The notes: generated from the letters alone by a model not told the origin. A stretch of DNA of 64,000 nucleotides from JBCCDY01 sp039030555 (GCA_039030555.1 JBCCDY010000021.1:1-64000), one strand, 5' to 3'. Numbered from the stretch's first letter, positions 50,456-59,717 are shown. Translations and numbers: made by a program.

Positions 50456-51457
50456 GTGAAAAAGGTCGTAACATTTGGGGAAGTAATGATGAGGCTGTCC
50501 CCACCGGGCTATGCAAAGTTTTCTCAGGTTAATGAACTGGAGCTGGCATACGGAGGAGGCGAAGCTAATGTAGCAATATCACTAGCTTACTTTGGTATGG
50601 CATGCGTCCATGTTACCAGATTTCCAGATAACTTAATAGGCAGATCTGCAACCCAATATCTTCGACATCACTGGTTAGATACCTCAGAAGTTATTTACGG
50701 AGAGGGTAGAATGGGGAAATATTTTATAGAGAAAGGGGCGGTTCACAGAAGTAGCGAAGTAGTTTATGAAAGGGATCATTCGGCCTTTTCTTTAATTGAA
50801 CCTGAAATGGTGAATTGGGAAAGAGTGCTTGAATGTGCTGATTGGTTTCATTTTACGGGTATTACTCCAGGTATAAGTCAGGGGGCGTTCGACAATTGTT
50901 TAAAAGCAATTGAAGTAGCAAACAGAAACGGAATAACGGTTTCCTTGGATGTTCATTCCAGAAAGAATTTATGGAGGTATGGAAGAAACCAGGAAGATGT
51001 ACTTAATGAATTGATCCGCGGATGCGATGTTTTAATAGCCAGTCAACACGATATGCAAAATGTGCTGGATATTGAAGGTAAAGAGCCTTCTTTTGAGACC
51101 TGTGCATGTATGGTTTCTTCAAAATACAATAGGGTAAAAAAAGTTGTCGATAAAAACAGAGAGAGTTTAAATGCATCTCATAACAGGGTTCAAGGCTTAC
51201 TATGGAATGGTGTGTCTACTCTGTATTCATCTACATTTGATGTAACGCATATTGTTGATCGCGTTGGTACCGGCGATGCTTTTGCTGCGGGATTAATTTA
51301 TGGGTTGCTGGAATATGAAAATGATCAGGACGCAATTGATTTTGCTTCTGCGGCTTGCTCATTAAAACACACGGTTGAAGGAGATGCCAATTTGGTATCG
51401 TCGCGTGACGTCAAAAGATTAGTTCAAGGAAATGTTTCAGGAAGAATAATTAGATAA
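50456..51457 (+). CDS. Second PfkB-type KDG kinase homologue with altered motifs
   Basis: 333 residues starting at GTG 50456. Closely related to KdgK next door (VVTFGEVMMRLSPPGYAKF, AYGGGEANVAISLA) with catalytic Asp274 intact in DRVGTGDAF. However, the NEED metal-binding stretch is SQHD (196-199), DLNYR is DVHSR, and TTLRG is DKNRE. It may be a regulatory or low-activity kinase, or act on another 2-keto-3-deoxy sugar acid. The KDPG aldolase start follows the stop at once (TAA-ATG). Confidence 0.85.
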   Translation: MKKVVTFGEVMMRLSPPGYAKFSQVNELELAYGGGEANVAISLAYFGMACVHVTRFPDNLIGRSATQYLRHHWLDTSEVIYGEGRMGKYFIEKGAVHRSSEVVYERDHSAFSLIEPEMVNWERVLECADWFHFTGITPGISQGAFDNCLKAIEVANRNGITVSLDVHSRKNLWRYGRNQEDVLNELIRGCDVLIASQHDMQNVLDIEGKEPSFETCACMVSSKYNRVKKVVDKNRESLNASHNRVQGLLWNGVSTLYSSTFDVTHIVDRVGTGDAFAAGLIYGLLEYENDQDAIDFASAACSLKHTVEGDANLVSSRDVKRLVQGNVSGRIIR

Positions 51458-52126
51458 ATGGCTAGATTTTCAAGAATACAGGTATATAACACCATGGAAA
51501 AAACAGGATTAGTTCCTCTTTTTTACCATTCCGATTTAGAGATATCCAAATCGGTATTAAAATCATGTTATGATGGTGGTGCAAGGGTTTTAGAGTTTAC
51601 AAATCGGGGGGACTATGCCCACGAAATTTTTCGTGAATTAAACAAATATGCAGAACGTGAATTACCCGATATGATATTAGGTGTCGGGTCTGTAACAGAT
51701 GCTGGTACAGCTTCATTATATATGCAATTGGGTTGTAATTTCGTCGTCACGCCTGTTTTAAGAGAAGACATTGCACGGGTTTGCAATAGAAAAAAGATTC
51801 TATGGTCTCCCGGATGTGGTTCACTTACCGAAATTACAAAAGCAGAAGAACTGGGCTGTGAGCTGGTTAAACTTTTTCCGGGGGGAACTTATGGGCCAGG
51901 TTTTGTAAAAGCAATAAAAGGTCCTCAACACTGGACGTCCATCATGCCTACCGGAGGCGTATCTCCAAGTGAAGATAATCTCAAAGAATGGTTCGGAGCG
52001 GGTGTCACCTGTGTAGGAATGGGCTCCAAGCTCATTTCAAAAGAAATCATTGAGAATAGGAACTTCGAAGGACTTACTCAAATTGTAAGCGATACCATAA
52101 ATACAATTCGTTTGATTAAAAGATAG
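51458..52126 (+). CDS. eda: KDPG/KHG aldolase
   Basis: 222 residues. Class I aldolase with Glu46 in VLEFTNRGD and Schiff-base Lys138 in LVKLFPG; GVGSVTDAGTASLYMQLG and WSPGCGSLTE match the family. It splits KDPG into pyruvate and glyceraldehyde-3-phosphate, the end of alginate uronate breakdown. Immediately downstream of the second kinase with no gap, followed by two hairpins. Confidence 0.93.
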   Translation: MARFSRIQVYNTMEKTGLVPLFYHSDLEISKSVLKSCYDGGARVLEFTNRGDYAHEIFRELNKYAERELPDMILGVGSVTDAGTASLYMQLGCNFVVTPVLREDIARVCNRKKILWSPGCGSLTEITKAEELGCELVKLFPGGTYGPGFVKAIKGPQHWTSIMPTGGVSPSEDNLKEWFGAGVTCVGMGSKLISKEIIENRNFEGLTQIVSDTINTIRLIKR

Positions 52127-52230
52127 CCCGATTATATGTTAAAACTAAGTATCGTGAGGTAACGCGAGTTGAAGCTGACTAAAAATTGAGAAAAAACCCT
52201 TTATATAAAAGGCTTTTTTAAAATTGTTTG

Positions 52231-52259
52231 AACCCTGATTGTAAAATCAGGGTTTTTTA
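52231..52259 (+). terminator. Terminator of the kdgK-eda operon
   Basis: AACCCTGATT-GTAA-AATCAGGGTT followed by TTTT. A weaker AAAAGCC/GGCTTTT-like structure lies just upstream (52192-52222). Confidence 0.8.
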
Positions 52260-52280
52260 TTTTAGGAACATTCTAAACTC

Positions 52281-52655
52281 ATGAGTAAAAATAGTAACGA
52301 TATAAGATCTTCGGAGACTAATCACTTCCAAAAGGTGGGAGATAAGATAAAGGCATTAAGGTTGAAACATAAAATGTCCCAAAGAGGATTTGGTGATCGA
52401 ACAGGCGTACATTTTACCCAATTAGTGAGATATGAAAACGGGAGGGTCTTACCTTCTGCCAAAGTGTTAAACAGGATTTGTGAAAGTATGGAAATACCAA
52501 CTAGCTATTTTGCTGAAGAGCTAATTTTCATGGAGAAGGGGAGTATAGAAAATGAAAAGCTAACTGAAATAGCTAAAGCCATTGATTTAATGAAAGGTTT
52601 GCCTACAAAGGAAATAAAGCAAATCAATAAGTTAATGGCTATGGATGCTATATAA
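52281..52655 (+). CDS. XRE-family HTH regulator, 124 aa
   Basis: HTH_3 domain at residues ~17-75 (KIKALRLKHKMSQRGFGDRT, then LVRYENGRVLPSAKVLNRI), followed by a charged helical tail that may dimerise. It stands alone between two strong terminators, 21 bases after the operon terminator. Target unknown; no operator can be assigned. Confidence 0.85.
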   Translation: MSKNSNDIRSSETNHFQKVGDKIKALRLKHKMSQRGFGDRTGVHFTQLVRYENGRVLPSAKVLNRICESMEIPTSYFAEELIFMEKGSIENEKLTEIAKAIDLMKGLPTKEIKQINKLMAMDAI

Positions 52656-52673
52656 TCAGTAAAGCATCATAAC

Positions 52674-52708
52674 AAAAAAGGCTTGATAAAAACTATCAAG
52701 CCTTTTTT
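52674..52708. terminator. Bidirectional terminator between XRE gene and SGNH gene
   Basis: A6, GGCTTGATA-AAAAC-TATCAAGCC, T6. Serves converging genes on both strands. Confidence 0.88.
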
Positions 52709-52725
52709 ATGCTTACAACTATTAA

Positions 52726-54402
52726 TTAAGGTGCGCCGAAAGGAGCATTTACACCTGGGAAATCTAATGGGTTCACAGTTTGAATAGAAGCTTCAAATGC
52801 TTCATTGATTACCGCTATAATTTCATTTGCAATCAGAGCATTACCTCTTGGGTTTGCATGGATACCGTCAGTTGACCAAATACTGTTGTATAATTCTTCT
52901 TGAGATAAGGAAAGTGGTACTAAATTAACTCCACTTACTTCAGTTCCAAGTACACCATCAGCTGCAGCTTGTGCTTCTGGACTAAGTCCTAAACCAGCAG
53001 CAGCAGCAGCAGATAAACCAAATACGTCAGCGAACAATGGACCAACATCAACAAGGAATAAATTAGGTCTGGCTGCCACTTGTTGAGCTATAATTCCATT
53101 GTAGGTCGCATACTGTGTGATACAAAATACTTGCTCCGCAATAGTTAGTGTTAATGAATCAGGTACTGGAACACCGACTCCAATAGTTGATGTAAGATCT
53201 CCAGGAATTGCCTCTGACCCAATAGTGCCAAGGGCAGTTAATGGGAAGAGGTCGCTTAAACCTGTAGTTGGATCAATGGAAGCTTGCCTTAAATTCGGAA
53301 GAATAACTGTTCCCGCAGGAGCCATAAATGCGGCAGATATGTCCAGATTTTGAGTTATACTATTTTCATCAGTAATTACAGGAGGATTATTGCCAGCTGA
53401 AAAATTTATTGTTCTTCTTTCTAATTCTGCCTGATCAATAAGTTCAAGCTGTAATGCTGCTCCTAAACCCTGGTTATATTCTGCAAAGCCAGCATTCACT
53501 GCATCAGCCGTTACTTGGTCTAAAGGAATTAAATCAATACCTCCCGATAGTTGAGTAACTGTTTGAAAAAATGGAATGATGGTTATAGGAGGTATGTTTA
53601 AGATAACTCCGGAGGCTCCATTGGCCGATAAATCATTTAGTACATCAGTCAATGCACTAACAAAGGTTGGGACATCGGTTGAAGTACCAGGATCCATTGG
53701 GTTAAACGCTTCTCCAGAGGCTCCTCCGTTAATGGCATAACCCAAGATATCATTAGAACCCAACCAAGCGGTAAAAAAGGTTCCGTTAGCACTTGCAGCA
53801 TCACCGATCATAGATGCCATAGGAGATGATTGAAATGCTCCATAAAATGGATTAAATGCACCATAACCTGGTGTTACCGCATCAACTATTCTTGCACCTG
53901 GAACTCCAAAATTGTTTAAGTCCATTCCAGTATTGGAGGAAAGAGTTAGTGGTGATCCGGGTAAATTTTGGATTGCATCTTCAACAGCTACACCTTCTAC
54001 CCCGGCTATCGCTTGCAAAGCAACAGCCAGATCAATAAAAGAACGTCCAACAGGATTTCCTTCCTCATCTATACTTCCAAAACCGTCTCCAGATACTATA
54101 TCTGGAAAAACAAATGACCCTCCACCTGCAGCTGAAAACTGCTCTGAGAGGATCACAGGGAAAGAGTTCAATTGGCCTAACGGAAATAGAGCGGCATCAG
54201 CAAAGCCAGCAGTCAATGAATTACCAATAGCTACATAATTTGTAAAGTCAGCATTTCCAGACATTGGATTTGGAGGAGTCACCGGATCTGGTTGATCTGG
54301 TACCAAGGCCAGTCTTTGATCTATTAGATCGTCTTCCTCATCACATGAAAACATGAAAGAGGTTCCCAAGAATAATAAGAGGGTATATTTTAAAAATTTC
54401 AT
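52726..54402 (-). CDS. SGNH/GDSL-type hydrolase lipoprotein
   Basis: 558 residues from ATG 54402 (a TTG two codons earlier is less likely). Lipobox SFMFSC. Block I is GNSLTAGFAD with the nucleophile Ser, block III is seen around WLGSNDILG (Gly, Asn), and block V is DGIHANPRGN with the Asp-His pair; these are the SGNH signatures. The middle carries long Ala/Gly-rich stretches. An ester, probably lipid or acetylated glycan, is cut at the outer membrane. Seven bases after the TonB receptor gene, so the pair probably works together. Confidence 0.85.
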   Translation of the reverse strand: MKFLKYTLLLFLGTSFMFSCDEEDDLIDQRLALVPDQPDPVTPPNPMSGNADFTNYVAIGNSLTAGFADAALFPLGQLNSFPVILSEQFSAAGGGSFVFPDIVSGDGFGSIDEEGNPVGRSFIDLAVALQAIAGVEGVAVEDAIQNLPGSPLTLSSNTGMDLNNFGVPGARIVDAVTPGYGAFNPFYGAFQSSPMASMIGDAASANGTFFTAWLGSNDILGYAINGGASGEAFNPMDPGTSTDVPTFVSALTDVLNDLSANGASGVILNIPPITIIPFFQTVTQLSGGIDLIPLDQVTADAVNAGFAEYNQGLGAALQLELIDQAELERRTINFSAGNNPPVITDENSITQNLDISAAFMAPAGTVILPNLRQASIDPTTGLSDLFPLTALGTIGSEAIPGDLTSTIGVGVPVPDSLTLTIAEQVFCITQYATYNGIIAQQVAARPNLFLVDVGPLFADVFGLSAAAAAGLGLSPEAQAAADGVLGTEVSGVNLVPLSLSQEELYNSIWSTDGIHANPRGNALIANEIIAVINEAFEASIQTVNPLDFPGVNAPFGAP

Positions 54403-54409
54403 CTTCAAT

Positions 54410-57265
54410 TTAATTTAGGAATTGATCAAATGTAATCTGTAGATAATAAATAGCTCCAAGCCTCGGGTTCGCAAAACTTGTTGTATAACGCTCATTTAAA
54501 AGATTGCTACCGCCTATTTTAAAAGTAGACTTTAAGCTTGGCATTTTATAGCTTATTTGAGCATCTAGAGTTCCGAATTCTGGTATTACACCTGTTCCAA
54601 TAGCAGACTCCCATAAAAAAGCCTGTTGCCATCTCCAGGTTACATTAAAACCTATGTTTTCTATCACTTCTCTATTGCTAAATCCCAGATTATAGCGATA
54701 TCTCGGAGTATTAAACTGGGCATTAAAGCCTTGAGCTGTTAGGTCACTCTGAGAGATTAATTCATTAAATGAAACATTTCCACTTGCCCTAAAGCCTCTT
54801 GGAAGAGAATATTCCAATCCAAGTGCCCAACCTTGTGATTCCACATTACCATCAGCGTTGATATCAAATCCGAAACGTTGAACCCTTCCTCCTTCTATAT
54901 CTTGAGCAATAATTGCTGCTTGCCCTTCTGCTGAAGTAGGATTGAATCCTCCACCAACGGGGTCAAATCCATCTCTAGGCTGCAAATCAGCTGTGCTTAC
55001 CGCTTGACTCAAGTCAATTTCAGCTATAAAATCTTGATAAATGCTATAGTAATAATAAGCATCAACTAACAATTTGCCATCAAATAATAAGCCCTTATAC
55101 CCGATTTCAAAAGTATTTATCTTTTCTGTTTCGAACTCATCAGAAACCCTTGTTTCAACTTCCAAACTTTCAGCTGGTGCTAATCCTGCCCTAATGGCAT
55201 TAAGGTCAGCAGTATTATAAACAGCATTGGTTTCAAGGCCAAAACGATCTACCAAAAGCCTGTTACTACCAATTAACCTCCTTGTAGTTACGTCGAGATC
55301 GATAAATTGGTCTTGAGTGGTTGGGATGCGGAAACCTCTTTGAAATGAACCTCTAATATTATGATTTCCGGCAATTGTGAAAACAGCCGAACCTCTTGGG
55401 GAAAATTGCCCATCAAAATTTTCGTTTTTATCATAACGTCCAGATGCTTGAAGCTTTAAGCGATCTTCAAGAAAACTCTTACTAAATTGAACGTAAGCTC
55501 CCCACTCATTGATGTCAATTTCTTCTCCACTATTATCGAGTGCAAATAAGGTACCGTCTGAAACCAAATTATACCTTCTGAAGTTTGCTCCTGCTACAAT
55601 ATCAACTTCATCTACTAACTCCTGAAAATTATAACTACCCTCAGCGTGCCATAAACCGGTCTCATCCTGGAATCGCGCACCACCTACATCCTCGAATGTC
55701 TGTTCACCTATGGTCACATCTCTAACATCTCCAATTGGTATATCCCTAATCGCATTGAAAAGGCCATCGAATACTGGGCTGCCTGGCTGAGGTTGCTGAG
55801 AATCTGCAAATGCCCTGGCAAATGCATGAGAGGCATCAATTGATTGACCTTGGTTTACCCTGGCATCAAGTAAACCTCCAATATAGTTTGGTATGTAGAC
55901 ATTTTGATTAATTATAGAGGCCAAAGTATTTGCAGCATAACTATCACCAGATGCTTCCTGAGTAGTATAGGCCCTTACATACCAGTTTGGATTACGCAAT
56001 TCTAATTTTGCGGTATAGATTCTAAAACCATCTAATACGAAGCGGTCATTAGCAGTGTACACCGTACTTCCTGAACCCCAATTAAATTGCCCTATTGCTT
56101 CCAAATTATCATTAAGCCTGTAGTGTAACGCTCCACCTAGTTTTATACTTTCAGTTGTGTTATCCACAAAAGAGCTTTCAGAATAGCCTGTTGGGGAGAA
56201 AAGTCTGTCTTCTAAGTTCGGAAAAAATGAATTAAAAGTTTCTCCAAGAACAATGTTAGGGTCAAATGCAAAGTCTCCATAAACATTAACACCGTCAAAC
56301 GTTCTGTTACCGGGCGATCTTCCATCTTCTCCAGCCTCAACAACACCACCAAATTGGTCTCTCTCATCAACTCCTCTAAAATCTTCGGCTTGTAAATAAG
56401 AAGCCGTTACCTTAAAAGCAAATTTATTGTTAAAGGCTTTCGCATATCTTATTCCATAATCCTGATAAAAGGCCAAGTCATCATCTTCTTCATCAACGTG
56501 GTTTAGTCCTGTTTTTGAATAGGCACTTAATCCTTGGTACTCAAATGGGCTTTTACTGTTTAGAAGTAAAATTCCCTGAATGGCGTTAGGTCCATAAAGG
56601 GCAGAGGCGGCTCCGGGAATTAATTCAGCACTTTCTAAGTCAAGATCATTGATACCTACAATATTTCCGACAGGGAAGTTTAACCCAGGAGCTTGATTAT
56701 CAATACCATCAATGAGTTGAACAAACCTGGTATTACCATTCGCTCCAAATCCGCGTGTATTTATTGATTTAAAAGTTAAACTCTGCGTACTAAAATCTAC
56801 CCCTTTTAAATTTCCTAATGCTTCATAAAAGGAAGGCGCCGCAGTTTCTTGTATAGCTAGTATGTCAAGCTTTTCGATTGTAACTGGTGATTCGAGAATA
56901 CTTTCTTGAACCCTGGAAGCAGAAATAACAACCTCTTGCCCTAAAAAAGCCTGCTCTTCCATCGAAATGGATAATCCCTGAACGTTAGATTGAGTGATAT
57001 CCAGTTCCTGGGCTGCAAAACCAATAATTGAAAATACCAGAGTTAAAGGGGGAGCTTCTTTTGTTGATAATTCAAAATTACCATCGAAATCGGTGATCGT
57101 TCCAATCACCTTTCCCTTCACTACGATGTTCACACCTACCAATGGCTCTCCCGAACTAGCTTCGATAATAGTTCCGGATATGGTGGTCTGACCATAGGAG
57201 GTGAAACATACAGCCATTACAAGCATCAAGAGTGTAAGGCGTTTAAGAGTAAAAATTTTTCCCAT
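54410..57265 (-). CDS. TonB-dependent receptor without a SusD partner
   Basis: 951 residues from ATG 57265 (MGKIFTLKRLTLL); a longer frame to 57307 is less likely. Signal peptide to ~33 (VCFTSYGQ), carboxypeptidase-D-like domain (~35-110), TonB plug (~120-230, with GIDNQAPGLNF and IPGAASALYGPNAIQGI), and a beta-barrel to the C-terminus ending YLQITFDQFLN. Co-transcribed with the SGNH lipoprotein. Cargo unknown; fatty acids, lipids or ester-linked compounds are suggested by the neighbour. Confidence 0.88.
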   Translation of the reverse strand: MGKIFTLKRLTLLMLVMAVCFTSYGQTTISGTIIEASSGEPLVGVNIVVKGKVIGTITDFDGNFELSTKEAPPLTLVFSIIGFAAQELDITQSNVQGLSISMEEQAFLGQEVVISASRVQESILESPVTIEKLDILAIQETAAPSFYEALGNLKGVDFSTQSLTFKSINTRGFGANGNTRFVQLIDGIDNQAPGLNFPVGNIVGINDLDLESAELIPGAASALYGPNAIQGILLLNSKSPFEYQGLSAYSKTGLNHVDEEDDDLAFYQDYGIRYAKAFNNKFAFKVTASYLQAEDFRGVDERDQFGGVVEAGEDGRSPGNRTFDGVNVYGDFAFDPNIVLGETFNSFFPNLEDRLFSPTGYSESSFVDNTTESIKLGGALHYRLNDNLEAIGQFNWGSGSTVYTANDRFVLDGFRIYTAKLELRNPNWYVRAYTTQEASGDSYAANTLASIINQNVYIPNYIGGLLDARVNQGQSIDASHAFARAFADSQQPQPGSPVFDGLFNAIRDIPIGDVRDVTIGEQTFEDVGGARFQDETGLWHAEGSYNFQELVDEVDIVAGANFRRYNLVSDGTLFALDNSGEEIDINEWGAYVQFSKSFLEDRLKLQASGRYDKNENFDGQFSPRGSAVFTIAGNHNIRGSFQRGFRIPTTQDQFIDLDVTTRRLIGSNRLLVDRFGLETNAVYNTADLNAIRAGLAPAESLEVETRVSDEFETEKINTFEIGYKGLLFDGKLLVDAYYYYSIYQDFIAEIDLSQAVSTADLQPRDGFDPVGGGFNPTSAEGQAAIIAQDIEGGRVQRFGFDINADGNVESQGWALGLEYSLPRGFRASGNVSFNELISQSDLTAQGFNAQFNTPRYRYNLGFSNREVIENIGFNVTWRWQQAFLWESAIGTGVIPEFGTLDAQISYKMPSLKSTFKIGGSNLLNERYTTSFANPRLGAIYYLQITFDQFLN

Positions 57266-57471
57266 GCGTTGTTTAAAGTTTCGTTTGAAGAAAATGATTG
57301 TAACCATCAGTATATATATTACTTATAGTGATAGTAACATTTCAAAATTTCAATAATAATAGAGGAAAAATTGGAATATATCAATCCTATAACGATTGCA
57401 AGGCGATTAATTTTTATTTTTTGAACGATTATTAATTAGGAGTGGAATAATAACTAGTGTTTACAAAAAAA

Positions 57472-57807
57472 TTATTTAGACTGTTCCTTTTTCAGGTGTT
57501 CAACAAAATTATCGCAGAGGGTATTCATTTCTGAGGCCATGTATTCATCACCTGTCGAATTTAGAATACTTTGAGCTAGGCCTCCAATCATGTCCACATA
57601 GAATTTCTTCATTTCATCTACAGGCATTTCTTTAGTCCAGAGGTCTATACGAAGGCTGTTTTTCTGATCATGATCCCATATCGATAAAGAAATGGCTTTG
57701 GATTCGGAGTCACTCGGATTATCCTTATCGTCTGCATTCCAATGTATTTTTTCAGGAATGTTTTCTTCATCAAGTTCTATTGTAAAATTAATTTCTGATT
57801 TTTTCAT
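57472..57807 (-). CDS. gldC: Gliding motility protein GldC
   Basis: 111 residues, matching GldC: KKSEINFTIELDEENIPEKI at the start, WNADD, LSIWDHDQKNSLRIDLWTKE and the C-terminal NTLCDNFVEHL. In gliding Bacteroidota GldC is a small soluble accessory of the Gld machinery linked to T9SS. No other gld gene is near. GldC occurs also in non-gliding members, so motility is not proven. Confidence 0.88.
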   Translation of the reverse strand: MKKSEINFTIELDEENIPEKIHWNADDKDNPSDSESKAISLSIWDHDQKNSLRIDLWTKEMPVDEMKKFYVDMIGGLAQSILNSTGDEYMASEMNTLCDNFVEHLKKEQSK

Positions 57808-57871
57808 AGGATAAAATTATGGATAAACCGTCTGGCAGTAAAGTTTAAAAAATAGATATGAAGAGATATGA

Positions 57872-58531
57872 TTAACTGATCGACATTTCAGGAATCTCCC
57901 CTGAAACTGAAAGTTTTCCTTGAGTGGCATTTTTTATTTCATCAACTGAAACTCCAGGTGCCCGTTCTTTCAAAATAAAGCCTAACTCTTGGTCGACTTC
58001 AATCACGGCTAAATCAGTCACAATTTTCGTAACACATTTGACTCCGGTCAAAGGTAAACTACATTCTTTTAGCAGTTTAGAGTTCCCTGATCGGTCACAA
58101 TGTTGCATAGCCACAATAATGTTATCGGCGCTGGCTACTAAATCCATAGCTCCACCCATTCCCTTCACCATTTTTCCCGGTATTTTCCAGTTTGCAATAT
58201 CACCTTGCTCAGAGACTTGCATGGCTCCGAGAATGGTTAAGTGAACGTGGCCTCCTCGAATCATACTGAAACTTTCGGAAGAGTTAAATAATACTGACCC
58301 TGGAAGCATTGTTATGGTTTGTTTTCCAGCATTGATCAGATCGGCATCTACTTCATTTTCTTGTGGAAAAGGACCCATGCCTAAAAGTCCGTTTTCAGAT
58401 TGAAGAACTACGCTGATATCTTCTGGTATATAATTGGCGACTAAGGTCGGAATTCCAATTCCAAGATTGATGTACGATCCGTCCTCTACTTCTTGAGATA
58501 TACGTTTTGCTATTCCAGTTTTATCTAACAT
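57872..58531 (-). CDS. scoB: Succinyl-CoA:3-ketoacid CoA-transferase subunit B
   Basis: 219 residues. NLGIGIPTLVANYI at ~22-35 and catalytic Glu46 in SENGLLGMGP; KGMGGAMDLV and the C-terminal KERAPGVSVDEI motifs agree with subunit B. With subunit A (58998-59690) it moves CoA from succinyl-CoA to acetoacetate or related ketoacids. The two subunit genes are split by a four-helix-bundle gene. Confidence 0.93.
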   Translation of the reverse strand: MLDKTGIAKRISQEVEDGSYINLGIGIPTLVANYIPEDISVVLQSENGLLGMGPFPQENEVDADLINAGKQTITMLPGSVLFNSSESFSMIRGGHVHLTILGAMQVSEQGDIANWKIPGKMVKGMGGAMDLVASADNIIVAMQHCDRSGNSKLLKECSLPLTGVKCVTKIVTDLAVIEVDQELGFILKERAPGVSVDEIKNATQGKLSVSGEIPEMSIS

Positions 58532-58540
58532 AAACTAAAG

Positions 58541-58981
58541 CTAATTTGAAGATTTTGTAATTTGGAAATTTGAAGAGCTATCTACTTTAAGTTTTCTTTT
58601 TGAAGACGAAATGATCTTGGATATTATTTTAATAATAGAGTGAATTTCAATTAGTAATTCTTCTGAAGAAGGATATCCAGGCGCTTCTTTGCAAAGCTCT
58701 AACCAATAAGAAGTTTCATCAGCTTCTTTAGCTGCGATTTTCAACTTATGAATAAAATCAGCAAGACTTTCAGCATTTTGAGACTCTCTTATGTTTGCTC
58801 CTAAGGATGTACCTGATCTTAGAATTTGTCTAGCCAAAACGAATTTTTTTTCTTCTTCAAGCCGATTAGAAAACTTTAATACTTTCAAAGCAAATTGAAA
58901 GCTTAGATCGACAATAAGATTTTCTTTATCGTTTCTCACTGTTAAGAGATTTGGAGATTTTATAATTTTCAAATTGAGCAA
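58541..58981 (-). CDS. Four-helix-bundle protein (23S rRNA-IVP-like family)
   Basis: 146 residues. The core (about 30-120: LARQILRSGTSLGANIRESQ, then AESLADFIHKLKIAAKEADE and TSYWLELC) matches the small four-helix-bundle proteins first seen in 23S rRNA intervening sequences and related to the Avd accessory of diversity-generating retroelements. Both ends of the frame lie in imperfect direct repeats (58544-58575 and 58949-58977). The gene fits 9 bases before scoB and 16 bases after scoA without harming either. Function unknown. Confidence 0.85.
   Translation of the reverse strand: MLNLKIIKSPNLLTVRNDKENLIVDLSFQFALKVLKFSNRLEEEKKFVLARQILRSGTSLGANIRESQNAESLADFIHKLKIAAKEADETSYWLELCKEAPGYPSSEELLIEIHSIIKIISKIISSSKRKLKVDSSSNFQITKSSN
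58544..58575. repeat. Direct repeat flanking the four-helix-bundle gene, copy 1
   Basis: On the minus strand CAAATTACAAAATCTTCAAAT; the other copy at 58949-58977 reads AAAATTATAAAATCTCCAAAT, identical at 18 of 21 positions. Confidence 0.6.
58949..58977. repeat. Direct repeat flanking the four-helix-bundle gene, copy 2
   Basis: The partner of 58544-58575, at the other end of the gene and in the same orientation. Together they bracket the cassette between scoA and scoB. Confidence 0.6.
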
Positions 58982-58997
58982 CCATCAAATTATCAAA

Positions 58998-59690
58998 TCA
59001 TTTAGTAGTCCTTTGTTCTATTCGTTTTTCGTAATTCACACCTTTAAATATTCTCTGAACATATATTCCGGGAGTATGAATTTGATTTGGATCTAATTCG
59101 CCTGGTTCAACAAGCTCTTCGACTTCAGCTACAGTGATTTTACCTGCTGCGGCCATCATCGGGTTAAAATTTCTAGCTGTTCCTTTGTAAATGAGATTTC
59201 CAGAAGTATCGCCTTTCCAAGCTTTAACAAATGAAAAATCAGCTTTAAGCCATTTTTCCAGGAGGTACATTTTTCCATCGAACTCCCTGGTTTCTTTGCC
59301 TTCCGCTACTTCTGTTCCATATCCTGCTGGGGTGAAGAAAGCTGGAATACCTGCTCCGCCAGCGCGGACTCTTTCAGCTAGTGTTCCTTGTGGAATAAGA
59401 TCGACTTCGAGTTCTCCAGATAATAATTGCCTTTCGAATTCTGCGTTTTCCCCTACATAAGAGGAAATCATTTTCTTAACCTGTTTTGACTTCAACAGTA
59501 AGCCTATTCCAAAATCGTCTACTCCTGCATTATTTGAAATGCAAGTAAGGTTTTTAGCTCCTAGCTTTAACAGGGCAGATATGCTGTTCTCAGGAATACC
59601 ACAAAGCCCAAAGCCTCCGAGCATTAATGTATTTCCTTCTGAAACACCTTGAATGGCTATATCTGCATTATCGACTACTTTATTGATCAC
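58998..59690 (-). CDS. scoA: Succinyl-CoA:3-ketoacid CoA-transferase subunit A
   Basis: 230 residues. The GGFGLCGIPENSI glycine-rich motif, NNAGVDDFGIGLL and a C-terminal EAEELVEPGELDPN-like stretch (read as VEELVEPGELDPNQIHTPG) define subunit A of ketoacid CoA-transferases. Pairs with ScoB. It begins 27 bases after ribF and is probably transcribed with the ftsX-ribF operon or from a promoter within that gap. Confidence 0.93.
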   Translation of the reverse strand: MINKVVDNADIAIQGVSEGNTLMLGGFGLCGIPENSISALLKLGAKNLTCISNNAGVDDFGIGLLLKSKQVKKMISSYVGENAEFERQLLSGELEVDLIPQGTLAERVRAGGAGIPAFFTPAGYGTEVAEGKETREFDGKMYLLEKWLKADFSFVKAWKGDTSGNLIYKGTARNFNPMMAAAGKITVAEVEELVEPGELDPNQIHTPGIYVQRIFKGVNYEKRIEQRTTK

Positions 59691-59717
59691 CAGTTTTTTT
59701 ACTTAAATATAAATATT

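Noticed and set aside
58541..58981. Avd-like protein considered as evidence of a diversity-generating retroelement
   Set aside because: No reverse transcriptase, template repeat or variable repeat was found nearby; the family also occurs alone.
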